A stretch of 64,000 bases of DNA, from NCBI GenBank assembly GCA_034401795.1, contig CM067373.1, positions 86,833,023 through 86,897,022 on the forward strand, read 5' to 3'. The stretch comes from Chaetoderma sp. LZ-2023a. Its lineage: Eukaryota > Mollusca > Caudofoveata > Chaetodermatida > Chaetodermatidae. The notes below the pieces were generated by a model, which searched no databases, had not been told where the DNA came from, and worked only from the letters and a program-made list of their open reading frames with translations. How positions within the stretch are numbered: the stretch's first letter is position 1; each line of letters starts with the position of its first letter. Positions 1 to 13,978 of this stretch are shown here, in pieces. The position numbers and the translations under genes were made by a program.

Positions 1-369
1 CCCCCCAAAGGGGCCGGGAGGTCTCTGACCTAAAGCCCCCCCCCCCCTTGGGTGCATCAGGTCATAAGACCGTACGCACCTCCCCCGACCCAACACCTAC
101 CCCATCCCTTCCCCACCCCCGTTAGGTCCAGGTTAGGCCATCCCCATTACACACGCCCAAGCATGAGGAGCAACAACAAAAAAGCCATGGAAAAGAACAG
201 CAACATGAGACAAAATCGAGAGACAACGATCAACACACACACACACACACAGAGAGACACAAGCTAATGCACAAACCGACGTCACAAGAATTCACAAGAA
301 TTCAACAGAAACCATAAAGGCCAGGCGTGAGTCTAGACCCTAGCATTGGGAACTAGCATATAAACGCCT
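1..369. other. Gene-free, C-rich and CA-rich low-complexity DNA
   Basis: C-runs and a short CA tract near 235-252 lie before the long microsatellite. No open frame here resembles a protein; the frame over 52-267 is compositionally biased. Confidence 0.6.
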
Positions 370-2728
<2,359 letters not shown>

Positions 2729-2801
2729 CACGCACGCACGCACGCACGCACGTACGCGCGCACGAACAAACGCACGTGCGTACGCACGCACGCACGCACG
2801 C
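2729..2801. repeat. Imperfect (ACGC)n tetranucleotide repeat
   Basis: Alternating acgc/gcac units with a few substitutions. A similar interrupted acgc tract occurs near 29250-29325. Confidence 0.9.
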
Positions 2802-2869
2802 TCACACATATATACGCACTGACAGACCAGATCGGAATACCCTTACAGAGCAAGGGTAATTACCACGTT

Positions 2870-2930
2870 TTCAGACAATAATCGCTACGCATGTCGTGGA
2901 CCACGACATGCGTAGCGATTATTGTCTGAA
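2870..2930. repeat. Perfect 61-bp palindrome (30-bp arms)
   Basis: The arm at 2870-2899 is exactly reverse-complementary to 2901-2930, with a single A at 2900 between them. The match continues imperfectly outward (taattaccacgttt against taattgtgtt). Such a perfect arm pair implies a recent origin, a foldback element, or an assembly or template-switch artefact. Confidence 0.97.
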
Positions 2931-3023
2931 CACAATTACTAGAGAACCACAGCTACTTCCTGTCAGGATCGCATGTCCCTGTCACTGTACTCACTAGAAC
3001 AGTGCAGTCTAATACCGTGAATT

Positions 3024-3362
3024 TATTAAATGTTTTACGTAGACCTTATCATATTCCTGTACAAAATAAGACAGACAGGTAGGCAGACAGTCAGTCAGTC
3101 AGTCAGTCAGTCAGTCAGTCAGTCAGTCAGTCAGTCAGTCAGTCAGTCAGTCAGTCAGTCAGTCAGTCAGTCAGGCAGGCAGGCAGGCAGGCAGGCAGGC
3201 CGGCAGGCAGGCAGGCAGGCATGGAGACAGGCAGGCAGACAGGCAGACAGACAGACAGACAGATATGTTTTACGTAGAACTTAATATATTCCTGTACAAA
3301 ATCAGACAGACAGGTAGGCAGACAGTCAGTCAAGCAGGCAGGCAGGCAGGCAGGCAGGCAGC

Positions 3363-3417
<55 letters not shown>
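3024..3417. repeat. Tetranucleotide arrays inside a 0.24-kb tandem duplication
   Basis: A unique leader (gttttacgtagaNcttat) followed by cagacaggtaggcagacag occurs at about 3029 and again at about 3266, so the block is a roughly 236-bp tandem duplication. The first copy expands as (CAGT)n then (CAGG)n, the second mainly as (CAGG)n. Gln/Ala/Gly/Arg-rich frames across it are not genes. The (CAGG)n block is also the outer limit of the inverted duplication at 31.9-32.5 kb. Confidence 0.9.
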
Positions 3418-3755
3418 ATTTCACCAAAAATCAAGCCCATGCACGCCCTTCATGTTGAAGTATATACATGCATGTCCTCTAGAATTTTACTCCAAAAACA
3501 TGACATTTGAACACAATGTATATTTGTTGGGTGGGTGGGGTGGGTGGGATTGGTTGGACGAATTTAGCTGAAACTCAATCCAAACACGCGTTGCTCAAGT
3601 TACCGGTATCAATATAGCAATTTGGAAGCTTATACATAAAGACCCAAGACGTGCAACTGCTATTGTTTGGAGAACAGATGCTTTAAGGCCATTTAAGGAT
3701 GTTAAGGGGTAGATAACTCTGGTATATAAGAACAAGTATTTGTAGATTTTTAAGT

Positions 3756-4031
3756 TAATCACGCTGGGTGAAAGCTTATAATTAAATTTCCTGCGTGACT
3801 CATGTATATGATGTCGTCATTAGTGGCGCCATTTTCGTACGTACCACTGTAAACGGTAATCTCAACATCTTGCAGTTGTGGTTCTCCATCAGTAACAAAG
3901 GTATGGATTCTGAGTGATTTCCCCTGTCCGGTCAAATATACCGTGTCGCTATCACTGCCGACGCTGTAAGCTACCTGTTTAACATAACAACTATTGTAGT
4001 CAGCATTGAACTGCAAATAACCGTCTGATTG
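3756..4031 (-). CDS. Secreted protein of unknown function, exon 3 (C-terminal domain)
   Basis: Last coding exon of a three-exon gene whose other exons are 6992-7278 and 10350-10434. It opens after an acceptor reading aaaactcag, in phase 0, giving QSDGYLQFNADYNS and continuing without a stop to a TGA at 3756-3758 (ending ISFHPA). The 91 residues are polar and beta-strand-like with no transmembrane segment; they include TVYLTGQGKSLRIHTF and VEITVYSGTY. The phrase DGYLQF echoes DGYWQV of exon 2, so the two exons may encode related beta domains. I do not recognise the family, and no function is inferred beyond secretion. A diverged, broken copy of this exon with its flanks lies inverted at 31855-32530. 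Confidence 0.72.
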
Positions 4032-6991
4032 CTGAGTTTTGCAGACGACATATTACAGGCCTTATATCTTTGGACCTGCTAAATATTTTGAAAACAATTT
4101 GACTAAAAGTTGTTGGCGGCTAAGCCACCAACAACTTCCAGGCAATTTTGTATCAAAGGATTGCAAGTCAAGAGTTTTTGCTCATTGAAATTATTGTCTA
4201 GTGCATTAAAGTAGCTAGACAGCTAAGAAATCTCGAAGATGGTCAACCTCTTACCAAATTTTGTGAATTTATTGAAACAATTTTCTGCGAGGATAGCAGC
4301 AATGAGATTGAAAGTCGTTGCTGCTTTAATGTTGATATAATTGCAACAGTAAAGTAGCAACGAAATCGATCATATTGTACAAGAATAATAGACCGGGCTA
4401 GATGCGGTAACCAGACTCGATGCCCCAGCTATTCTAGCGTCTAAAATACGATTAGTTTTCTGTTTCAAATATCATTTATATATTTCTATATTATGAAAGC
4501 TTAAACTGGACGATAGACCTGACTCTTTGTGGGCAGTAACATTCAGCCATTATTCAGTAGTCAGTAGTCAGTCAAATTTATTAAATATTATCGGAAACAT
4601 ATCGGATATGGTATCTTCAGAAACATATTTATAAGAAAGACATTTTTTCTACAGGTATTTTGAGATAACGTTATCGTCCTGAAAGTTATTGAAAGTTGTG
4701 TTTCTTGAGACTTATTTGATCTCAATTGAACTTTTCCAGTTTTAGTTATTCCCCGCTCATCTCTATCTAAGCTCCACCCACAACTTGTCCGTGTTTTGAT
4801 CGATATACCTCTGACTATCAATTTCCAGAAATCTATAGGCCTACAGGTAAGCTGTTAAATATTTGAAACAAATTTGACTGGACGCTGTTCTTGCCTATGG
4901 CAGCAACAGCGTTCAGTCAAATTAGTTTCAAAATATTCAATAGAATGTTTATAAAATGGTGGCGCCACACAATTCGTACAGCGTGTCAGATTATTAAGCG
5001 GCTAAAGACAGTCTATATCAAGTCATTCATGACGTCATGAGCATTAAAACAACATGGATGGGTCTTGTCTCTGGAATCCTATAATATGCCACTTTAGCAC
5101 ATAATTTAGCAATGAACACAAATTATTTGTTAATATTTTTCAGTGGAAATCAATCCAAGAATATCAAATTGTTATAGTTAAGGTGTCAACGGATCGACAG
5201 AAATGTACTCGGTGTACACGAAAGGTATATTGTGGCACATTTTCCACGATGGGATAAGCGGAGGTTGAGTGGTCACTGCTGATGCCACTGACAGGCCACT
5301 CAAAGTGCAATTATCACAAAATTAGAAGCAGTTGTAGAGTCTGATTTATGCAGTCAGAAATGTATACATGATAATAACCTTGATGAATCAGAAGATTACT
5401 CGTGCATTCTTGCGTTATTAGGACGACATCCTATTTAGTCCAGTTAATCTAAAAAAAGACCTCGGCAAAATTGCAACATAATTTTTGTCAGTAGATTTAT
5501 GGCGAAGAAGCAATGGCATATGACCAAAAATAAATCTACCCAATTCTTACGGTGGGAAATATATAATTTTATTTGTTATAACTCGCACTCTTTTGCGCCG
5601 CGCGTATTACTGATTTGACGAGGGCATACATTTCACTACGTTCGTCACTTGAGAATTTAAATCTCTCATTTTCCATTTATTCTTCTCTATATCCTATTTT
5701 TAAACTGGCACGACTATTTAGTGTTATCGTAGGCGTACATCTAGGCTTTATGAACGTTCATTTGTACAGCAGTTACTAAAATATCTGCCGTGCAACCCGG
5801 GTTTCTAATTTTCTTCTTACGCGTTATTTGTAGCGTATCTGCACGAGGAGAATTAGAAGGGGATACTTTAAAATGATATACTGGGCTAAGATTTCTGTCA
5901 TTTCCTCGTGTCGTTTTCCTCTTCTTCAGATATTCCGCCGTTAGTATGAGTATCGTGATACAGTTATTAAATTACGTTATTATTAAGTTAATATAGCAAT
6001 ATTTGATGACGTGAACTTAGCTTGATGTGGTAGCTGGTAATCCACACACCTTTGTTATAGTTTTCATTAATACATACAACCCTCGTTTTTGCCCGAATGC
6101 GATTTATTTACAGATACCAAGACACACATTTATTTCAAATAAATGTAGGCAACTTGGAGCATACATGTGTGTGCCTGAATTAAATCTATATTTTTCAATT
6201 ATGACATTTTAAGCAATAAATTTTATATCTAGCTTACCCGGTCTTTAGCTGGTGTGAAAGCTACATAAACAATCACCATCGCCACTAATGTCTCAGTGCT
6301 GCACTCTACGTATTATAATGTTCATGGGTTTTATTTGATTACGCGGCGATGGATCCCTTGTCATGAACTAGTGCAGCGTGTCTACAACCACACATGACAA
6401 TATAATCAAGCGTTAGATGGCATAACAATCAAATCAAATTTGAAACACGACAGTATTTAATGTGCGCTTACATACCCTGATACACTTTCAATTAAATGTC
6501 ATGTACCTGGAGTGGTAGGCCTATATGTTGTCAATTCTAAGCATTGAAAGACAATAATTTACCAATTTTTAGTGCTGAAAAATAATATTTCTATTCTGAA
6601 ACATGATTTGTTACCACTTCTGAATACTGAAGGATGATATGTTGCCAATCCTGAACATTGCAACATGGCATTTAACAAATTTCATGCCATGAGAGATGAC
6701 ACTTTGCTAAACCTAACGCCTGAAAGAGGACATTTACCATTTGTGAATGAGGAAAGTTGATCTGTTGTCAATTCTAAGTACTGAAGGAAAATAATTTACC
6801 AATTCATAGTGCTGAAAAATGATATTTCTACCCGGAAACATGATTTGTTACCATTTCCGAACATTTAAGGATGATATATTGCCAATCCTGATCATTGCAA
6901 CATGTAATATATACTTAGTTGATTGTACTGAAATTGAAATATGAAATCTCAGCATTGAGGGGGTTAATTATGTCAGGAATATGTTGCATAC
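4032..6991 (-). other. Intron 2 of the secreted-protein gene
   Basis: A donor reading ACG|GTATGC at 6991 and the acceptor at 4032-4033 bound the intron. It contains a foldback at about 4075-4165, a MITE at about 4728-5062, and a diverged 0.25-kb duplicated motif near 6525-6660 and 6765-6900 (ccaattNNtagtgctgaaaaatNatatttctac). Otherwise AT-rich and without protein signatures. Confidence 0.6.
4728..5062 (+). mobile_element. MITE with central foldback (family A)
   Basis: Shares, in order, the motifs of the copy at 29622-30014: a cctttccaNtttta start, a cccgctcatctctatctaagctcc block, tttccagaaatNtata, then a palindrome (aaatttgactggacgctgtt ... cagcgttcagtcaaattag), gtttataaaatgg, and a distal tcattcatgacgtcatga. 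No coding capacity. Outer ends are approximate because the terminal repeats are diverged in this copy. Confidence 0.75.
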
Positions 6992-7278
6992 CGTTTCCAC
7001 AGCGTTCTGATCGGCATCCATCACAGTTATAGTGGCAGCCTGTGCATTTGTGAGTTGGAGTGAAATACTGAGGAAGTAAACCTCAGCAATGTCATTGGGT
7101 GCCTGAACTTGCCAGTATCCGTCACCATTGTAATTAACACCCGTCCACGTGATCCGGTTACTATTAGGTGGATTTGGAGTACCGCCTTTCAGGGCATCCT
7201 GAGGCAATGTATATGGCGCGTAGGTTGATGCAGTTACATCGTATCCATCACCCACTGTTATGACACTCTCCACATAAG
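6992..7278 (-). CDS. Secreted protein of unknown function, exon 2 (N-terminal domain)
   Basis: Middle exon of 287 bp. The acceptor is a clean tttctttaattccag and the donor is ACG|GTATGC. It enters in phase 1, completing an Ala codon begun in exon 1 (ATAG|CT), and leaves in phase 0, exactly what exon 3 needs. The protein reads AYVESVITVGDGYDV, a Pro-rich loop (GGTPNPPNSNRITW), then NYNGDGYWQVQAPND and a strand-rich end (FLSISLQLTNAQAATITVMD). This may be a small beta-sandwich domain; galactose-binding-like folds are a thought, not a call. The consistent phases across three exons are the main evidence that the gene is real. Confidence 0.75.
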
Positions 7279-7329
7279 CTGGAATTAAAGAAAAACTGAA
7301 TTATGTTGGAATAATACGTTTTCTATTGA

Positions 7330-8320
7330 ATTTGGACCGGTTGTTTGGTCGGCTATCACGGTTTTTAGGTCAAATGGTCCGGGGACGATGCAAGCTTGTG
7401 CCATGGTGGCCGCCCATTATCCGTCCATCGCCCGTCTGTCATCCATCGGTCCATAACGGTTTGGCTGAAAGGATAATATCTTGGTAGACCTTAGAACTTC
7501 TATTCGGTATTTTGATTGGTCATATTCTTTTTTGAAAATCTTAGATTTTATGAAAACCTAACAAGAAATTGTCCAAACGCCCACCCACCCCACCCCACCT
7601 CCTTAGCCGCTTGGTGGAGATCAACAAAATTTGCTTGGAGGGATTCTATGGCAGTAGGCTCCAGAAGTTCTATTCCGAATTAGGATTGATTAATTGTCAG
7701 AATACATCTCCTCTTTACCACTTGCGGATTTCAACCAGATTTGGCTAGAAGGGCCTTAATGTGGCAGGCTCTAGAACTTTTATTCAGAATTGTAATTGGA
7801 AAATTTCTTGGGTGAAAAGCTTAGATTAGTGCCTACTTGAAAATATTGAAAAACACACCAGAAATGGTCAAAACGTTTCTCCTCAACCGCTTGGTGGATT
7901 CCAACCAAATTTTACTGGAAAGATTCTATGGTCATAGGCTCCAGATCTGATATTCAGAATTCTGATTGGTCGGTTTTTGGGTGAAAATCTTTTCCCTGAA
8001 ATTCTTTAAAATTCTAGTCTTGTTCAAATTAGGTCACAGGCGTACACCATTGTGATCGTCTCCACAACACCGATTCAAAATTTTGATTGGTCGATTTTCC
8101 GGCAGCCATCTTCCATTTTTATACCTTCCGGAAATCTTATAGGAAATGAATGGGAACAACTTTAAATAACTTCTTATCAAGAACCACCTGATAGATTTCA
8201 CCGAAAGTTGGCTTTGGGAACTTTATGGTGACTGGCTCCAGAACTTCCATTCCGTATTGTTCTGATTGGTACATTTTTCGGTGTTTATCTTGTTCCCGAA
8301 AATGACATCTTAAGAACTGC
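7330..8320. repeat. Diverged tandem repeat in intron 1
   Basis: The phrase agaacttNtattcNgaattNtgattggtcN returns near 7494, 7664, 7773, 7944, 8070 and 8242, with a companion ccgcttggtggatttcaaccaaatttNNctNgaa. Spacing alternates between about 110 and 170 bp. A partial copy of the same family lies near 39530-40050. Not coding. Confidence 0.7.
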
Positions 8321-8321
8321 T

Positions 8322-9420
8322 GTACGGATCAGGCTGAGATTTGTTAGATTTCGTCGATATGTATGATTACTGTATTCTGCGGCTGTAGTAGTAGAAACAT
8401 CATACAGCTGCAATCACTCCTTCTTCGCTTTCGACCAAAATCTTTAGCTTCCTCAGGTCCATTCTTGATTTGAATGTAACGACCCCTGCTCTCTTGTGGT
8501 CACCTGGTAGCATGGTTAACAAATTTATGCGATGACGTCCTCTCCTGGCCTTAGATTTGCTTGCTCCCAGTATGGCAAATTCCAAGGATCTCTGTTCAGC
8601 TGTGTCTTCTGGCATCCCTAGCACATGGCCAAACATGGACAATCTTTGCTGGGCGACTTTTATTGACAGTGTCGATGTATTACACAACTCATAAAGTGCA
8701 TCGTTGGAAATTATGCTGTTTGACCATCTCTGCCCAGTACGTGGTTGCGGTGGCAGGCATCAAGTTTGTCTACAGCCGACTTTTGGAGCTGCCTAGCTGT
8801 CACAGTTATACAGCATCAAGGACACACAGGTTGCGTTGTATAAACGTAGCGTTTTGTCAAGGGTATCTTTGATCTACGAATCCATAGTTTCCAGAATAAC
8901 TGGTAAAATATGTTCCCCATGATGCAGCGTGCAGCAATATCCGCAGTGCTACAAAGCAGTGAGCTCAGGATTGTAATTTTCCGACATTGTTCGCAACCAG
9001 GAAGTGGATCATCACTTTCTTTAGTTTCATGTGTGTGAACTCTGTTTTGGATTCATTCATAAAGAGATTCTCCATTTTTATTTTACTTGCAGTTATTGAG
9101 TGATGTGCGTCAAGGGGTTTCTTTTCCTCGTCTATGAAGTCCACGTCGTTGGTATATTCCTTATCTAGCCGCATACCCAGTAGGGCCACTGGGGGCGGGG
9201 AGGGGGCGAAGGGGTGATCTTGTGGAATGCTCATGCACAGATTATAATGCAGCAGCAGGGTAACAGGTGAAAAACCCAGAGGATAGACCATCTCAATATT
9301 TGGAGCCGATCTGATTGTTGTCTCAAACTCTACAGACTTGGCGTCTGCAAGTAGTAGTCCCACTAGTCGTGGCTCATCTTCATTGCAACTGGCCAGACGT
9401 ATTATATCTAAGATCTTTGA
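8322..9420 (-). pseudogene. LINE ORF2 3' fragment (reverse transcriptase, dead)
   Basis: Read on the - strand it holds the second half of a non-LTR retrotransposon RT: SVEFETTIRS (strand before motif B), then a damaged motif C region reading EYTNDVDFIDEEKK, where active copies have YADD. The C-terminal region follows with RLSMFGHVLGMPEDTAEQRSLEFA and KARRGRHRINLL, a segment typical of these LINEs. Frameshifts separate the pieces (9363-8965, then 8687-8400). The 3' end (gaatacagNaatcatacat) matches the + strand copy ending near 38060, so both share a 3' terminus. It sits in intron 1 of the secreted-protein gene, same strand. Truncated at the 5' end, as is usual for LINEs. Confidence 0.8.
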
Positions 9421-9639
9421 GCGGTAATTGTGTCGAATGTTCGTTACATGTCAATATCCATTTGTGGAAATCCCAGTGTTTGGACATAACTAGTGACACA
9501 CGCGTGCGTTTACCCCATACACTGACTACGCAGCTGCATCCACGTTTAAAGCCACTTTGACATGATCCGGTGGAGTAATATAAGTGGCGCCCACATTTGA
9601 CGCATGCTGAACTCGATTTTCAAGGTAATTATATATGTA

Positions 9640-9855
9640 AGCTATTGACTATTTTGAAAGTAATTTCACTGGGAGCCGTTGCTACTGCTGCCAATGGCCT
9701 ACCTGTATAGTTAACTTGGGAATTGAGATTCTGGGGATTCGAGTTTCACAGTGTTAAATCGATTGGAACGCACATACAATGGCGGGTGGAACTTAGATAG
9801 AGGTGCATGGCGGGTATAGCTAGAAACGGATAGGCCCACCTCTAGTATTAGACAC
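9640..9855. mobile_element. MITE fragment, family A
   Basis: Contains the half-palindrome gactattttgaaagtaatttcactgg, the block ending in gcgggtatagctagaaacggataggcccacc, and the block around ttgggaattgagattctgg. Same elements as the copy at 27985-28310. Ends not defined. Confidence 0.55.
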
Positions 9856-10349
9856 TGTACTAAAAGGGTTTATCGATACAGGCCATAGGGCTAATATTGT
9901 AATATGGTCGCTCCCCTTTAAATGGTGGTGGGTGGACTAGGGGTGGGGGTGGGTGATGGCGGTGGGGGGTGGGGGGGGCGCTATGTATATTCTGTTTCGC
10001 ATATATGGTTACCATTGAAGAGAAACTTATATTATCTTTTAAATATTACAAATAAAAAATAATACTCTAGAAAAACTATGGTAAACATAGTAAACAAACT
10101 AATTAAAAATCTAAGTGAATCTGTTGGTACCTGTATTACTACAGCATACCTTACTGGTCTGGGCGTATACGTGTAGACATATAGTGAGGGATTTATTATT
10201 TCTATATAGATCATAATGCTGCCACTGCTAACAGATGCTTTCTAATATTTAAGTTACCAAATAAATTCGGAAATAAATTGACAATGTTTAACAGCATATA
10301 ATCTGTGCAAATGTAAGAATTAAACAAAAAACAATTTCAACCGAATTAC

Positions 10350-10434
10350 CTATTTCCACGGGTGGGCTGAAACCTGCATGGCTGCCCACCCCTATCAAGA
10401 GCAGGAAACCGACCAGTTGATTCATGAACGCCAT
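10350..10434 (-). CDS. Secreted protein of unknown function, exon 1 (signal peptide)
   Basis: First coding exon. It starts at ATG 10434-10432 and runs MAFMNQLVGFLLLIGVGSHA, a textbook signal peptide with a hydrophobic core and an AxA-like end, followed by GFSPPVEI. It ends in phase 1 at ATAG|GTAATT, a good donor, so the next codon is completed by exon 2. With exons 2 and 3 the coding sequence is 648 bases, 215 residues plus stop. A second in-frame Met (residue 4) is an alternative start. A TATA-like stretch lies about 130 bp upstream (10566-10575), which I cannot confirm as the promoter. The mature protein would be exported, with no membrane anchor visible. Confidence 0.75.
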
Positions 10435-11179
10435 TTTACGTTGTTGTCACCGTTACTGCTGTTACGGAAACTATGGATTCGGTTGAATTAAGATAACTAA
10501 CGCAAAAACAAATTCACACACACACATACGATTGATTTATGGTACTCTGTGATGAAGAACATCAATATATATATCTTCAGGGGATTTGCCGTAACCACTT
10601 GTCAGAATCGACGACAAAGACATACATCACGACCCACACTTCTTGTTTGATTATGTACCTTTGCTTTTAACGCACAATGAAATAATAAAAATTTAATTTT
10701 TAAATATATCCGAATCTTTATTCATAAGCATTGATCCATGCTGAATGAAGCAAACAAGGAGGGTCGATATTTACATATCACCTGGGGCGTTGTACCAACA
10801 GCATAACCACATTCCCACGAGATGAAAACACAACCATGATCGGCAGAAATTTAATAGGCCTATAAAATGTCTTTCTAATCGATCACAAGCTAGTTAGGGG
10901 GGTCTTTATGGTTTTATGTGGACATGGCTGATGAAGTGCACAATTTTCTAATTTTAACCACAAACTCCGTAATTTATTCCCGATTTCAACCCTCTCACCT
11001 TTAGAAAAATAAAGCTTATACAGAGACTATCCCCATGCTGACCTATTTGATCAATATATCCTACATAGATATCATACACGGGTGCATCAGCATAATACTT
11101 TAAGAGTAAAATGAAAATATTTGTTATGAATGTTCATGGGCATCCCAAGAAGACAATTTTGTACAATTTTCCCACTGAA
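10435..11179. other. Upstream flank of the secreted-protein gene
   Basis: AT-rich DNA between the gene start and the Polinton target site. No ORF or repeat recognised. It must hold the promoter if the gene is live. Confidence 0.4.
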
Positions 11180-11185
11180 ATCACT
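11180..11185. repeat. Left target-site duplication ATCACT
   Basis: The six bases before the left terminus are identical to those after the right terminus at 27609-27614. Polintons make 6-bp duplications. Confidence 0.85.
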
Positions 11186-11672
11186 AGTGGTAATGCGGGT
11201 TGATGATCGTTATTGTTCTGCTCAGCAGGCGGTCTTTGAGAACAATAGCGATCGTATGCACAAAAATGGCGATCGTCCGCACACAAAGGAAGAACAATGG
11301 CGATCGGCCGCACACGTTTTTGAGAACAATGGCGTTCATCCCCCCAGTGATTTAGAGATTTGAGAACAATGACGTCTATATTCGCACACTTGAGAATCTA
11401 TATTTAGTATATGTGACTCATGGTAAGACGCCGTTGTATGTCCAATTGCTGAAGATTTTAACCCTTAAAAGATGGGTATTTTACGTTTTAAATCAGAGGC
11501 GCATGCACCCCCCCCCCCCTCCATGGCCCCTCCATGGTACCGTGGTATGTAAGGTAAAAATAATAGAGTTTAAGAGGGGGTCTGATAATAGGATGTAAAA
11601 TAGAGCTTAAGAGGTGGTCTGATAAGGGAGGTCGTAGGGTGAGGAGTAGGAGGCTGATGAGGCTAGTATTCT
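11186..11672. repeat. Left terminal inverted repeat of the Polinton
   Basis: Begins AGTGGTAATGCGGGTTGATG and matches the reverse complement of 27128-27608 through several blocks: tattgttctNctcagcagg, repeated gaacaatNgcgatcg units, gatttagagatttgagaac, tttaagagggggtctgata. A roughly 35-bp unit (gagNttaagaggNggtctgata) is doubled only on this side. A C-run near 11510 corresponds to a G-run near 27300. Confidence 0.92.
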
Positions 11673-12817
11673 TGCTCAGTAGAAGTTGGTTTTGAGGTCG
11701 ATGCTAGCGTACTTGTTTACAAGTTATGCACGATGTACAAATATTTTGAAAATAATTTGTCTGTGTCATTATTAAAATTCATTACTGGAAATATTTTATC
11801 AGTAGATCCCTTGAATGACTGCGTCGTCATATGTTTTATTAGGTTTTTAACCCTGCTATGTACCAGTAAATGTCTACGGATAATTGTACCCTACAAATAT
11901 TTTGAAAACGATTTGTCTTAATATGATCAAATCATGTCCTAAATATTTAGCTGTAATATCCTGCAATTACTTTGTCTGGTGTGAAATTTCGTTGTCACGG
12001 TGCTTTTAAGCCACTAAGCTTTATTAGTAAACTATGTACATGCTGAATATTTTTAAAAAACGATTTGACTGGTTTAACCCACCTTATGCGCAAATTGTTT
12101 TAAATACTTTTTGTAACATTTTAGATTTATTGCGTTTAAAATTTTGTCAGTATTTCTCTGAGCATGTCACGTGTTTATGGAATTGTTTGTCAAGCGTATC
12201 ACTCTGTATGATAAAAAGATTATTTGTCGAGTATGGTTTTAATTTATCCATTCGTCGGGAATAGCCGTGAGACCAATCTTTAATCGAGATACAAACATAC
12301 TATGTGTTAATAATGAAAGAACATGTTAGTACCTCTCATCTCGTTCTATGTGGGTTTTTTTAGAAATATTCAAAATTACTATTAAATTATCGCCTAGCTT
12401 ACTCACGAGGAGATTTCACTTTGTAGTTGTGAATGCGTACTTCTCTGGGCGATTCTTGAATAAATAACAAAATCGCATTATTGTATCATTTTCTAGTTCT
12501 TAACCGAGTGGACATATGTGCTAATTCCCTTGGGTCAATTATTAGAATATCACGTTTTGGCGTATTAGTGCTTTTGCATATTTATGACGTGTTCGCGCAT
12601 TGCTCATATTAACATTAAACATGGCCGCTTCATTCACTTTAAGTGCAGCTGATGTTAGATTTTGTCTATGCCTGCTACCTTGTGAACTAAAAATGGCGTT
12701 GGTATATTAAGGTATCACACATGACCACGACGAAAGGCGTCACTCGTGGTGGAATATGAGGTTGAATGTGTCTGTATCTATGGAATCTGGTTCCTACTTT
12801 TTATCACATACATAGCC

Positions 12818-12908
<91 letters not shown>

Positions 12909-13978
12909 ATGTACCAACATGCACACGTACTGCGCATATCCTCACGCGTATGACAACATGCGCATGAAGACACATGCATGGCGCTACACGCGTGCCCTTG
13001 TCACCTGTGTATGTTTTTCCTGTCCCTGTGCATGTACGTTGTGTGTGCGTGTGTGCGTGCGTGCATTTCTTATGCACCCAATGGCGTGTGGGTGTATGCA
13101 TGTAACATAATTTTTATTTTTGCTTTCACGTAAATGATTAATCTTATTTCTGTGATTGCCATTTTCGTGCATCCTTGCACCACATTCATGGACAACATTC
13201 ATGCCGAAGCTGGCTTTTTATAACCAGCCATTTGTTATAATTGCGTTCATCTGGATCCACTAGATAATCACTCCAGCAGTTCTGGATTTCACGCATCAGC
13301 TTGTGAAATGGTTGCCGAACCGCCACTTCATGAAACTGATTCCACTCGACACACCCTCACTTAATCCGTGTAGAATCGATCGTTCTCCAGCGATCACATA
13401 AAAAAGATTCCATTTTTGTTTTGACAAATTCAAAAAGGCTGTATGCCTTACTAGTCGCGCACATTATGCTTTTATAGCTAAAATATGAGCTGTCAGTAAA
13501 ACTATCTTTCCAATCTGAACACACCCTTATTTCGGTCACATGTTTTTGTTCCACCCTTAAAATTAACATCATCAGATTTCAAAACATAACTATTGCATCG
13601 CATATACACATCGCACCACGTTTGAATGACATTTTTTTTATAGAAAACTGGAATTGATTATGCAGGGTTCAATTACAGAGCACATCATATGGTTTTCTCT
13701 GTATTCAAATATGTCCGCATTTTTGTCATTGTCACGATGTGAATACAATTAATTTTGGATCTTTGGATCATTGTGGTATGCCTCGCGCTCCTAGCGCACC
13801 ATTGATTTTTTATCCATTATCGGCATTCATCCATCGCGGTGTATCAAAATGGTGATAATTGGGGATGGTGGCTGAGAGGTGAGAATGGAACACGAAGAAA
13901 TAATAACATTTTTTTTTACAAAATAAATGTATTTTTATTGACACATGCATTTTTATGATAAATATTAGTGACATTTAT
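11673..13978. other. Non-coding left subterminal region of the Polinton
   Basis: No Polinton gene lies here. It starts with foldback-module halves (around 11740, 11895 and 12040) and contains blocks shared collinearly with the second element at 45.8-47.3 kb: gagtggacatatgt, cattgctcatNttaacatta, ggcgttggtatantaaggtat, and, around 13440-13600, cttttatagctaaaatatg and taaaattaacatcat. Sharing of non-coding sequence between two elements suggests a function in mobility, replication or packaging, or merely common descent. Confidence 0.6.
12822..12904. repeat. (CA)n microsatellite
   Basis: About 83 bases of CA repeat inside the Polinton left arm. A shorter CA-rich tract sits at the collinear place in the second element (46705-46760). 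Confidence 0.97.

Noticed and set aside
8561..8872. 103-codon + strand frame
   Set aside because: Antisense shadow of the LINE C-terminal region, which reads on the - strand.
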